From: Tetramitus jugosus
Taxonomy: Eukaryota > Heterolobosea > Eutetramitea > Acrasida > Vahlkampfiidae
NCBI GenBank assembly: GCA_937625935.1
Contig: OW569373.1
Coordinates: forward strand, 248,001-312,000
Length of the DNA: 64,000 nt
Reading direction: 5' to 3'
The notes below the pieces were generated by a model. It was not told where the DNA came from and did no database searches. It saw only the letters and a list, made by a program, of their open reading frames with translations. The position numbers and the translations under genes were made by a program. Below are positions 30,830-41,000 of the stretch, piece after piece. Position 1 is the stretch's first letter, and each line of letters starts with the position of its first letter.

Positions 30830-31502
30830 GGCTTTTGAAGAAAAAAGTTGTTGTGTTCTTGTTGTTTCCTCGCCTCAAACACTTAAGAACAAATCGTCAT
30901 GTCACATGCTTCGTTTGATTCGCAGCGAATGACGTTTGACAAGGGATTTCGGCGTTTTTTTTAGCTTCATTGGTTTGATTGAACAGAGAAAAACTCAACA
31001 TGATGTTTCCCAAATTGATTTGGTGAGAGAAATATTTGTTTGCAATTTAGCTCGAACAATGACCTTGAGTTGGAAACATGTATCAACTAGCTAATTTCTC
31101 AACTAGTTGTCTTGAAAACGCAGGAGCGAGGCATCTGGGAAAGGCATGTGACAACAGTGAACCCTATACTACTTGAACAGTGGTCACTCCTGGAGGAAAC
31201 ACTCTGTTCGCTTGACCAATACGGTTACAATTTTTACCTGTTTGGGTCACTGTAAAAAATTGTAAACGAACGATGCCTGTTCAAAAGGTGTCAAGTTCTT
31301 TCTTTGAGCAACCTTCTCACCAATCAAATCAAAAATTAACAGCAGTCCCAAACAAAGTACAGCCCTTTCGAAAGCGGCAGCGTCTTCCTTCCATCACGCA
31401 CAAACACACAGAAGACATTGAGCTATATCATCGGTATTCTTCACAACTCGTACAAACAACAACAATAAGAAAAATAGCAACAAACAACAAGACACAAGAA
31501 AA
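30830..31502. other. Divergent intergenic region between two C2-domain genes
   Basis: About 670 bp between the TerD-C2 and C2-WW starts. A 77-codon ATG frame (31273-31506) precedes the C2-WW start and overlaps it as ATGA. It is basic, without a domain, and could act as an upstream open reading frame if the transcript starts before it. No RNA gene or repeat was found. Confidence 0.45.
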
Positions 31503-33240
31503 ATGACCATTACAAAGTTTCGTGTCCTGATTGGAAATTTTTCTTGCAAGGGACTGCCAGCTGCTGATTCCAATGGGTTATCCGACCCTTATATCGTCGG
31601 TGATTTTGACAATTATAGAACCTTCAAGACTCCCAAAATCAACAAGACGTTGAATCCTGTGTGGACTGATTTTAGCACTCAATTCTTTTATGAGACAAAA
31701 TATGGGAGAAAGCTACACTTGAAATTCTTAAAGTTTGATGTGTATGATCATGACATGTTCTCCAAAGATGACTATTGTGAGTGTCTCCTTTTAACTGTGT
31801 GTTGTTGTCGTCATTTATTTGATTTCGCATGAAAATGCTAAAAAGCTAACTCTACATGTCTTTTGTGTGTGATTCATAGTGGGTCAAGCCAAAATTGATT
31901 TGTACACGTTAGCAACAGGACCGATCCATCATGAGCTAACACTAAAGGATGGTAGCAAGGATGCTGGTATCATTCGATTCGATGTTCGAATGGAAGAATA
32001 CTCTGAAGTTACTGTGAGTTGGTCAAGTATTCGTATTCAAGATATTCAGTTCTCTACATCAGGTGGTGACAACAAAAATGCAATCAATTCCTTTGTCTCC
32101 ATGACAAGCATAAACAAGAAGCAACAGAGCAAGGTGAAATCGGAACAATATCCAGACTCGAAGAATCCATCATGGAAATCGTGGCCTAGTATCGTGTTCC
32201 CAGAGATGAGTCTTCGTGAGTTGCTGAATGATGGTGTTGTGATGAAATTGAAGCACAAGTCTGCTCTAAAGAATACGGAGATTGGTACATGCACCATATC
32301 ATTTCAAAAGTTCTTTTGCAATGAAGATGGCGCTCCAGTGGTCGTCAAGGGATTCTTTGTTGACGGTTCACGTGCTGTTGTTGCCAAGTTTAGAGCTACT
32401 GCCACATTTACCGGCCTTCCTGCTTATGCACAAATGGTGAAGGGCGAGAATGTGAATGGAGTTTGCACGGGGACACCGTTGATCCCAAATGCCTATGTAC
32501 CTGATGGATACAAGGAGATGACACCACCTGCGATTGACATTCACAATCAATCGCAGCCGCAATTACACAGACACTACTCTGTTACCAGTCCAATCCCTCC
32601 AACGAATGCTCTTCCAAGAGCAAACTCGATGCCTCCACAACAAAATGCTTCACCATCGACCCCTTATCCAGCTTCATCATCGGCTTCTATTCCAGTTTTG
32701 CCACCTGGATGGGAGATGAAGATTCACGCAAATGGTCGTTCATTTTATGTAGATCACAACACTAGGACAACACATTGGAATCCACCTACAATAGCGAACA
32801 GCCCAATACCGACGACACCAGTGACTACGAATATTTCTCCTGTGGTTTATTCACAACCAGCTACTTCTTCCTCTGAGTTACCATTACCAAATGGCTGGGA
32901 GGCACGATATGACGACAGAGGACGCAAATACTTTGTTAATCATGCAGAGAAGAAAACACAATGGGAAAATCCTAGAGAACAAGTCAACAAACCAACAACT
33001 CTACCTCCTGGATGGGAAAGCAGAACAGATCCAGCAACTGGAAAACAATTTTTCATTGATCATAACACAAAAACAACACATTGGACAGCTCCTGTAATGG
33101 CTGTGTCTTCGCCAACCTCTCCACCTGTTGAGAAGCAGCTGCCACCTGGCTGGGAGATCAAGTATGATGACAGAGATCGCAGATACTTTGTAAATCACCT
33201 GGAAAAGAAGACACAGTGGGAAGATCCCAGAGCAGCCTAA
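31503..33240 (+). CDS. Double-C2, four-WW domain adaptor protein
   Basis: Exons 31503-31776 and 31880-33240 are joined across a 103-bp intron (GTGAGT...CATAG), which restores DDYLGQAKIDL in the last strand of C2 number one. The product has 544 residues. C2-1 (about 3-125) has KGLPAADSNGLSDPYIV, TLNPVW and FDVYDHDMFSKDDYLG, with the aspartates for calcium. A second, more divergent C2-like region follows (about 135-265: YPDSKNPSW...). A Pro/Ser linker leads to four WW domains near 366-395, 428-457, 467-495 and 512-541, each of the form LPPGWE...FVNH...KTQWE(N/D)P. WW domains bind PPxY-type ligands. C2-WW order recalls NEDD4 ligases, but no HECT domain follows, so this is an adaptor or a competitor of such ligases. 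Confidence 0.88.
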
Positions 33241-33282
33241 TGAACACCCCATTTTTGTAAATAATTTGAATTATTCATTCCT

Positions 33283-33987
33283 TTACTTTCTCATGACAAA
33301 ATCATCTGTCAAGATTTGTGCCTGTTCCGTTGACAACAAGTACCGCTCTTCGTACTGTCCCGTAGCTTTCCGTTGCCGTGTAATCTCAAACAAACTGATT
33401 GCCGTAGCAACAGAGACATTGAAGCTCTGAATCATGCCGGCCATCGGTATCGTAATCAACGTATCAGCCATATCAATCGCCACCTGAGACAACCCAGTGT
33501 GTTCATTACCAATCAACAACACAATCTTTTCATCATTTTCTTCGGCGAGGTCCCTCTTCGCTGAGCTCAACTCTACAAAATTGACATCATAAATCGAATG
33601 CACCACTCTTTCCTTATCGGATGCCACTGTAGCAACAATGTGCCACCCTTCTTGTTTCATCTCACTCAACACCTTCTCTGTTCCTTCACTCTCATAAATC
33701 TTGTAATTGAGCCATTTGCTCGCCGATGTTGCAGCAATGTTAACCACTTCCTTTGGATTGAAATTGCGCGAATTTTGTAGGATGGCACTCAGAAATTGAA
33801 CTCCAAATGCATCGCATGATCGGGCAATGGCAGCCAAGTTGTAGGGATTGTAGACGTCTTCCATGACAACCATTAGGTTTCGTTGTCGCTGAGAAGTGAC
33901 TTGCTCAATCTTTTCTAGGCGTTTGTCTGTGCAGGAATCCTTTTTGGCCAATACTTCATTGTCCTTGTGAATTTGTCTAATTTTCAT
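33283..33987 (-). CDS. SpoU/TrmH-type RNA 2'-O-methyltransferase
   Basis: 234 residues from ATG at 33987 (MKIRQIHKDNEV). The frame remains open further upstream, but there it runs through a tRNA gene, so that extension is rejected. The three SPOUT motifs are visible: NLMVVMEDVYNPYNLAAIARSCDAFG (motif 1, with Asn and Arg), IVLLIGNEHTGLS (motif 2), and ITIPMAGMIQSFNVSVATAISLFE (motif 3). The AdoMet-binding trefoil knot is formed by motifs 2 and 3. The closest class is TrmH, which methylates G18 in tRNA D-loops; mitochondrial and snoRNA-type relatives cannot be excluded. It lies directly downstream of a tRNA-Ala gene on the same strand. Confidence 0.88.
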   Translation of the reverse strand: MKIRQIHKDNEVLAKKDSCTDKRLEKIEQVTSQRQRNLMVVMEDVYNPYNLAAIARSCDAFGVQFLSAILQNSRNFNPKEVVNIAATSASKWLNYKIYESEGTEKVLSEMKQEGWHIVATVASDKERVVHSIYDVNFVELSSAKRDLAEENDEKIVLLIGNEHTGLSQVAIDMADTLITIPMAGMIQSFNVSVATAISLFEITRQRKATGQYEERYLLSTEQAQILTDDFVMRK

Positions 33988-34043
33988 GATCTGTTGTTTG
34001 TTTTGGGAAACAACAAAGTGGAGTATCATCAACAAGGCAAAAC

Positions 34044-34116
34044 TGGAGCCACAGGGAATCGAACCCTGGACCTCATGCATGCAAAGCACGCGCTCTACCA
34101 ACTGAGCCATGACCCC
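34044..34116 (-). tRNA. tRNA-Ala, anticodon UGC
   Basis: A 73-base cloverleaf reads on the minus strand. The acceptor stem is GGGGTCA with TGGCTCC plus A (two G-T pairs). The D arm, GGCTCAGTTGGTAGAGC, contains the A box. The anticodon stem CGTGC/GCATG encloses loop TTTGCAT, with anticodon TGC. The T arm, CAGGGTTCGATTCCCTG, contains the B box. There is no intron. No CCA is encoded, as expected for a nuclear gene. Confidence 0.95.
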
Positions 34117-34154
34117 TCATATAATGAATATAAACTCATAAACTGGGCCAGGGG

Positions 34155-34711
34155 ATTGAGATTCCAAAAAAAGAGGAAGTTGTAAGAGGTATTTACAACC
34201 CCAATGATACCTCTGTCATGCGCTCCTGGTGCAACAAAGAACCCGAGAGTGTATTACACTGCTTGGTTCGTTGTCCTAGGTCGAGTCATGCTAGACGGTG
34301 TCTAGCACTGACAGTGAGTAAGGAACTAATTGACATGGGAGTGTCAGCTGACAGTTGAATCGACATATGGTTCGACAACGTTAGACTCAAGAACGGAAAG
34401 ACTGAAAAAAGATCACTGCGGTGGACTAGCAGAGAACTTCTAACAGGTATGATGGGCATCGAAACGAGTGCCATCGAAGATACCACCAATGGCTTGGTAG
34501 CCAATGGAGTCATTAGCAGTGGCCGAAAAAAAGCAAGAATTTATGTGAATCGGGTGAAACGGAGATGTCTCACGACTCCTTCACCTCTTCACCACAACAA
34601 AAGCGAAACAATGCGAGCGCCATTGAGAATTAATCAGGTGACCAAGGGTCATGGCCGAAGAAAACAAAAGACAATAAAGTGAGCAACCGAAATGGTTGTA
34701 TTAAAAAAAAA
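34155..34711 (+). pseudogene. Decayed non-LTR-retrotransposon 3' tail, copy 1
   Basis: A frame at 34155-34682 is open apart from one TGA at 34356. It encodes a Cys/His patch (WCNKEPESVLHCLVRCP) of the kind found at the C-terminus of LINE reverse transcriptases (zf-RVT), followed by helical and basic sequence. A nine-A run at 34703-34711 soon after the stop fits a LINE 3' tail. The same patch occurs in copy 2, which shows this was a repeated element. The reverse transcriptase itself is absent, as in 5'-truncated insertions. The insert starts about 40-90 bp upstream of the tRNA-Ala gene. Confidence 0.5.
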
Positions 34712-34769
34712 TCTCGAGAGGCAGCTCCTCAGATACTAATGTAGAGGGATCCCACTCCACACAAAGGCT

Positions 34770-35150
34770 ATGGTGAAGCATCTCTATAAGGTGCAGGACA
34801 TGGACCCGACATATCCTAAGTGAAATTTCGAGCAAGAGACGGTTCTCCACTGTCTCGTCAACTGGCCGGTCGCAAGGATGAGTTGCGATACTAAGCTTTA
34901 TGGGACTGCACAAGTCACAGTGTATCGATATGGTTTGATAATCAACAGTGGTGCAACGGAAGAACGAACAGAGGAAGACTGGCAGAGAATGTATGTTGTT
35001 AGGAATGTTGGGGATTGAAACAAAAGCTATGAAACAAGTGGCCAAAGGACTCAAGAAGAGTTGATTGCAAAAATGAAAGCTAAGTAATTTGTGGACAACC
35101 CTAAGAGGAGATGTTGAGGTGATGCATCGCCTCTTCACAAATCTGCTTGG
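34770..35150 (+). pseudogene. Decayed non-LTR-retrotransposon 3' tail, copy 2
   Basis: About 100 bp after copy 1, the plus strand again reads EQETVLHCLV with Pro and Cys/Trp around it, then a stretch similar in DNA to copy 1 (ggcatcgaaacgagtgcc there, gggattgaaacaaaagct here) and a basic KRRC segment followed by SPLH in both. Several stops break it, so it is older than copy 1. The 145-codon open frame on the opposite strand (34701-35138) is a by-product. Confidence 0.45.
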
Positions 35151-35390
35151 CTGGAATCACTTCTTATTAGAAGTTCGGAGAGAAGATAATCGACAAATTG
35201 GAGAGACGAAGCTGCCGGACTGTGAAGATTGCACTTGACTTTTATTCTCCAGCAATCTTTGTTCAAGATTACTCACTAATAATTGAGTTGTCTGGATACT
35301 GCTGTATGATAACTAACCTTTGAGTTTTCTCTTCACTGGTTGCATCTTGATAAGACTGTTCACACTTATTGAGGTGATACTTTCTTTCTC
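35151..35390. other. No recognised feature
   Basis: AT-rich sequence between retroelement copy 2 and the 3' end of the CHASE4-RGS gene. It may hold the remaining 3' part of copy 2. Confidence 0.4.
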
Positions 35391-37700
35391 TCATTTATCG
35401 TCGATAGAGTGGACAAATCGAACGAAACTGTCTGAAACGACCATGATTCTGACGGCTGTTTCAAGTTTATCGAACATAGTTAAATCTCCACAAGACTTTT
35501 CAATGACTGCCAGTTCAGTTGTGAGCAACTTACCTGCCAGGTTCAGTGGATAGATGCCTGTTGGTTTCAAAAATTTTTCTACAATCTCGTGCTGGAAGAT
35601 CGCTCTCTCGTGCACAGACTTCAATGACTTGTAGTGCTCTATGGCTTGCAAGAACAGAAAATTCTCTTCTGACGCCTCTGATGTGCAGAACTTTTGGAAC
35701 TCGTCTCTCGTTTCATGGTTTCTCATCATCTGATCGAATTTGACTTGATCAGCGAGCTGCAAGAGCTGTTCTTGATGCTTGTTCAATGTTTGCATCAATT
35801 CGTGTTGTTCCTTCATATTTCTGACAACAACAACAAAACAATTGACAACATTGTCGTCATCCATGAACAAACGAACAGTATGGCATGAGACCTCGACAGG
35901 TAACACAGCAAACGAGGTATAAACACTCGTATCTAAGGTACTATTGGTGTCTGCAAGCTGGGACAAATTGTCCATCAATGTCTCGCCATTCAAATCCTTA
36001 AGTAACGTTGAAATGCTCATGCTGTTCTCGACATTTTTTGATGAGTAACCCAGTTTGGAATAGAAGGCTTGATTCGCACTTAGAATCACACCTGTTTCTG
36101 AATTGACAGTTAGAATGAAATCGGTCATGGCATTCATAATTGATCTAGATTTTTGCTCTTCGACAGCAACCTTGTCCAATAGACGAATCAACACTGCGTG
36201 GTCACTTGCCAATTTTCGCTGTGAAGCATAGAGAGCATTTAACATGCTATTTACACCTCTGGCAAGAGAAGAGATCTCTGTACCACCTCTCGGTATTTTC
36301 ACTCGTCTTGTAATATCATTCATCTGTCGGATTGATAGGACACTAGTGCTCAATTGAACTACAGGCCCAACTACAACGAACTCAATGAACAGAGTGACGA
36401 CAATGGAGATGATAAGAACGACCAAGCAAACCATTCCATAGCTCCATCCAAACGACTTCAAGCCCAATGGATTAATGGAACGTTCTACATCGGCACGAAC
36501 AAGAAGAACATTGGATCCTACAATGTCAGTATAGACCTGATATGATGCAAGACGAGGATTCGAAGTGGGTTCACTCCCCACATCATCATCGTGCCAACAC
36601 TCTCGACCAGACAAGCGTTGTGCACTTTTAGCATCGAATGGGGTAACTCGAAATGGCTCATCATAGAGCCATTCACCGGTTTTGAGACTTGACTGCGTTC
36701 CACTAGTCTGATTCAAGACCTTAGCAGATATGATAGAGGTGACAGATGGATCAGTGCTGAATTGATCTCTTGTGTAATATGAGAGGCACATCTGAACGCT
36801 ACTGCTCACATCCTTTGTTTCATTCTCCACAAATGTCGCATAGACTAACATTCCACCAGGATCTGGATAATCTGGTGGGAACATGATCAATGAGTTCGTT
36901 ACTCTGAACAATCGACCAGAGGCCATCATCAATCCACCACTTGCTCTCAAAGTATCATTCTTATAGTCCATAGTGGACAAATCTAACGGATGGCCCTTTG
37001 GTATTTGTGCAAACTCTTGGGGCAACTCTAACGGGTCCATCGTATCCAAATCATACCCCAAATAATTCAGCATATAACCACTCATGTTGTAAAAAACGAT
37101 GAAATTAATCTTGTGAAACGATTGAATGTGATCCGGATAAAAGTTTGCTGCCAGAAAAGCATCCATCAACTCAGTCGTCCTATTGACGCCCTGGCTCTGA
37201 ATAATGACATTGTTCAGTGACTCAACTGCATCGAACGTATCACCCCACTCTGAATAATCTTCGCTCGCTGCCAACTGACGTGTCAAACGCTCATACAACA
37301 CCCTAGTAATTCTCTTGTTCGATACTGCCATGACACTCTTCTCCAACTTGTAAAAGGATGTGAGGAATATGGATAGGAGAACAGCCAAGAACAATCCCAT
37401 CATTGCAAAAAACAAGAGCACTAATATGCACAAGATTTGTGACCGAATACTCCTGAGACGAGATCCAATGGAACTCTTGGAGGAGCAACAAGACCGGTTG
37501 TCATTACTGTCACTGCTGTGGTCATCCTTACCAACATGTTGTTGTTCACCATCAACACCATCTTGTTGTACGGCTTGTAGATCATGTGGAGAAGCACCCG
37601 TGAGTGTAGAATTGGTTCGAGAGAGGAATTCGAGTTCGAACGATATGGATTTATCCTTGTTATTCTCCTTCTTGCTCTTTTTGTTTTTCACTCCAGTCAT
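35391..37700 (-). CDS. CHASE4-HAMP-PAS-RGS transmembrane sensor
   Basis: 769 residues from ATG at 37700 (MTGVKNKKSKK); the frame upstream opens only with GTG. A cytoplasmic Lys/Ser region precedes TM1 (about 90-114). The extracellular part (about 122-410) opens with a CHASE4-like pattern: LAASEDYSEWGDTFDAVE, then INFIVFYNMSGYML and SGGLMMASGRLFRVTN. TM2 (about 417-441) leads into HAMP (443-495, VGPVVQLSTSVLSI...EISSLARGVNSML), a coiled coil, and PAS (about 522-629, MNAMTDFILTVNSETGVILSANQAFYSKLGY). The C-terminal 110 residues are an RGS domain: FDQMMRNHETRDEFQKFC, SEENFLFLQAIEHYK, then a terminal helix with VVSDSFVRFVHS. The sensor half is that of two-component histidine kinases, but the output is an RGS domain and no kinase is present. 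It probably damps G-alpha signalling in response to an extracellular ligand. Confidence 0.85.
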   Translation of the reverse strand: MTGVKNKKSKKENNKDKSISFELEFLSRTNSTLTGASPHDLQAVQQDGVDGEQQHVGKDDHSSDSNDNRSCCSSKSSIGSRLRSIRSQILCILVLLFFAMMGLFLAVLLSIFLTSFYKLEKSVMAVSNKRITRVLYERLTRQLAASEDYSEWGDTFDAVESLNNVIIQSQGVNRTTELMDAFLAANFYPDHIQSFHKINFIVFYNMSGYMLNYLGYDLDTMDPLELPQEFAQIPKGHPLDLSTMDYKNDTLRASGGLMMASGRLFRVTNSLIMFPPDYPDPGGMLVYATFVENETKDVSSSVQMCLSYYTRDQFSTDPSVTSIISAKVLNQTSGTQSSLKTGEWLYDEPFRVTPFDAKSAQRLSGRECWHDDDVGSEPTSNPRLASYQVYTDIVGSNVLLVRADVERSINPLGLKSFGWSYGMVCLVVLIISIVVTLFIEFVVVGPVVQLSTSVLSIRQMNDITRRVKIPRGGTEISSLARGVNSMLNALYASQRKLASDHAVLIRLLDKVAVEEQKSRSIMNAMTDFILTVNSETGVILSANQAFYSKLGYSSKNVENSMSISTLLKDLNGETLMDNLSQLADTNSTLDTSVYTSFAVLPVEVSCHTVRLFMDDDNVVNCFVVVVRNMKEQHELMQTLNKHQEQLLQLADQVKFDQMMRNHETRDEFQKFCTSEASEENFLFLQAIEHYKSLKSVHERAIFQHEIVEKFLKPTGIYPLNLAGKLLTTELAVIEKSCGDLTMFDKLETAVRIMVVSDSFVRFVHSIDDK

Positions 37701-38015
37701 CCGAAACAAGTAGTATTCTGTTGTTGTGTGTGAATTGAATTGGGTCGTTACGAGTGCTCTTTGTTTGTTGTTGGCGGCGGATTGTCGTTGGTTGTTCAAA
37801 AGTAGTGAATGATCCTGTGATTGGGCCACTCGAGTGGTGTTCCTTCGTGAGGTGACACGCTAACTCAAGATGTTCAATGTTCCTTCGCGGGCTCAGAAAA
37901 AAGTTTGACGTGTGACAATCAGAAAAGGAATGTTTTGCAAAAAAGGAGCTCTTTGGTATTCTTTCGAGACAATGTGATGTGGTCTCGAAAGAATGGTTCA
38001 CTTTGCGAACATTTA
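37701..38015. other. Region between CHASE4-RGS start and dynein stop
   Basis: 315 bp, upstream of the CHASE4-RGS gene and downstream of dynein, both on the minus strand. The upstream in-frame extension of the RGS gene (to 37829) lacks an ATG. The rest likely contains the dynein 3' end and the RGS promoter. Confidence 0.4.
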
Positions 38016-41000
38016 TTAATATTGTATTGTCGAGGCCCAAGTAAGAGCACAGAATGTGGCAACACCTCTCCGAATCCAGTGTTCTTGGGGTTTCTTTGAT
38101 GGTAGCTCTATACTTAACACAAAGTTTGTGGAGTGACCAGTCGTTGATAGGGTTCCTGCTCTTCGTAAAGTCTTGTACACAGGACATATGTAGATATTAT
38201 ATCCTGCTTGTACTCTGTTTCGACATGGACGGAGCCATAGAATAGGGAGAGGGGTGTAGAGTTCTTTGGAGTTCGATTCAACAAGTGAACCTTCGTCTGC
38301 ATCCCATCTGGCACCTTCCAGGAATAAACCCTTGATAAAACATCCATCCTCAGGTGGAGAAGTCAATTCGTTCTCACGTTTGTTTATAACCTCGAATGAA
38401 AAGGAGATTTCGTCAATAGGATATTTCTTCTTTCTTGCATAGTTTTGAAGAGTACCTGTCAAGAATCCTTGAGGGAAGAAAAATCCAGATATCCAAAACA
38501 CATTAGGTATGCCATCCTGATACCAAGTTTCAATGAATTTTAAGCGTTGGATTAAATCAGTAACCCAGGCTGACAAAGGCATCATCGAGGGATAAGCAAC
38601 ATCAGCCCACATCTCCGGTACTTGATTGTTGAACAAGCTTGATCCTACTCTTTCCAGAGCTTTCGACATGACGACTTCTCCCTTAATAGCCTTTAAGATA
38701 TCTTTTAGAGACCCTTGGACAACAGACACAAGTTTGTTGTACCGCAAAACTTCTTGGACAATCACTGTGTTCATTGACTCACTATACTTCGTTGGGTATT
38801 TCTCTCGAACAGCTGTAACATCAAACACTCCTGGAAGTTTATGAAGAATATCTGTGGCAACATTCTCTATGATTTCATCCATTGTATTTCCGCTACCACT
38901 TGAACCTCCACTACCTCCAGGCTGCATTTGTATAATGGTGTCTGTAGTACTGGAAAGTTCGAACGTGTTGTAGGTAATTTCTGCATTTTCGTGAAGACCG
39001 AAGATTTCAGGGTGCGCAACTTTTGGCAGTCCTTCAAGATATTCAATATAGTCCGAGTACTCTTGAGCTGGAATTGAACGATATTCAGGTAAATGAGAAG
39101 AGAATAGGTACTCGTCTGACAAAACCTCTGGGTTCACAAATTTTTCGATGATTGTCATCAGTGTTCTGCGATCCCAATCATCCGTCACTCTTCCACCATA
39201 GTTGATCTGTCCTGTTAAAAACTTGATCACCTTGTATGGAACATGATCATATCTCTCAAGGAAAAGAGACAGTTGTTGAACACAGACCTTCAAGTCACCG
39301 CTAGTGAATTCATAGGGTATGTTCCAACCGAGTGGCCCATACTTTCTTCTTTCTTGTATGATTGCATGGAAGAAACAAAGACCGAAGAGAAGCTTCTTAA
39401 ATTCTTTCGGTTTAGTTGGGTGCTCTAAGAACTGGTTGTCAAAATTATCATACGACCCTTGAAGATTCGATGCAAGACCTCTTGGAGGTTCCAGAGTCAC
39501 CTTAACAGAGTTTTGTAAAATAGAAACAGGGAACTTGGGTGTAGGCATAGATGTTAACCACAACCTAAAATCTGAATGATTCTCTTCTGAGAATTTTTCG
39601 ACGATTTGTTCAAGTTCGGGCATAAAGCTCGTGGCCAAGTGACAATTTTGTAGTAATACCCACCATCCATTCATAATTCCATCTCTAATGGCAGTAGTAG
39701 CTAATTGCTCAGTTCCTCTTCCCAGAGAAATAGATTCCATCTTCTTAACTCTCATTTGATCTGCAAATTTATCCAATTCAGATTTAGGATCAGCACCCGA
39801 AGACAGAATGAAAACAAGTGGGGTTACACTTGAGGAGTCCTTGAAAGACCGATTGAGATCAAATCTTGGGGGTTTCACAAATTCTGGACCTAAATTGGCC
39901 GTCACGAAGTCTGAAATACTTTCCAACACCTTGTCCGGCCGCAAACACTTTAGTAATACAAGTTTCTGGAACAATGACAGCTTTTCTTCCCACATTTCAG
40001 GTACTCGTTCTCTATGGGGATGTGGGTGATTGAAGAACACCTTAAATTTGTCAATAGTACTAATAAAGGATTCAGCAAAACCATTGAATGAAGGAAGTTT
40101 GCACATTGTGAGAAGGTTCATCCATGTTTGATCTGATAGCCATTGTGCATCTGGTTTCTTGATGGAGAATTCTTCGCTCGCAATTCCACCGGTTAAGAAA
40201 TGTCTCCATTCAATTGGATCAATCATATCCTGACCCTGTAGTATTCTTATGCAGAGAATAAATGAAAATAGAAGCTTGTGATTTTCGAACAAACTCTGAC
40301 AAACATTATTATACAGGGAGTAGGTAAAGTTATTTGTCAGAGTTTCTAATCTTATCGCCAGTTCATCACTTTCCTCTGATGTTTCAATACATTGCTTAAA
40401 GAGTTTAATAAACCATTGCAACGAATATTGATACATGGGATCGATATTCGCCATATCTGAAATACAGAAGAAAAGGAGGGATCCACGAGTTGCTACGGGT
40501 CGATATTTGTTTCTTGTAACATCGATCTCTTTCTCTGTAGCCTCAGCTTCAGCAACCTTTTCTTTGATCGACTCAGAAGTAACCTTTGACTCAGCAAGAG
40601 CATTAATTAGCTTTTCATTTTCCAAAATGTCACCCTTGTTCTCGGACAACATTTGCAGAATACTATCTTGAAGATTTTTCAGTTCCTTCTTTCTTTCTGC
40701 ATTCTTTACCATTAATTCGACCTTTAATCTTTCGAGTTCTGGAGTTTCCATTTTTACAACAGTACCGAGAAGTTGATCCTCGAGACCACCAGGTGTAATA
40801 AAGAAATTTAACAATGTTACTTTGACGGATGCCTCGGGAGAGTAATGGGGATTTCTTAACTTGGTCGTCATGTATAATTTAAAGTCGTTATTGTATGGAA
40901 TAACATCTTCTCCAAATCTCATGTAAGGAGCGTTATTCTGTAAGAAGGTTTGCTTCAAAAGAATTGGTTCGATCGCTGGATCAAGCTCTTCTCCAACATT

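Noticed and set aside
31273-31506. 77-codon frame overlapping the C2-WW start (ATGA)
   Set aside because: No domain; best seen as leader or upstream open frame.
33988-34110. N-terminal extension of the SpoU/TrmH gene
   Set aside because: The extra codons are a translation of the tRNA-Ala gene; the ATG at 33987 gives a normal start.
34701-35138. 145-codon minus-strand frame
   Set aside because: It is antisense to retroelement copy 2, whose plus-strand reading has a recognisable Cys/His patch shared with copy 1.
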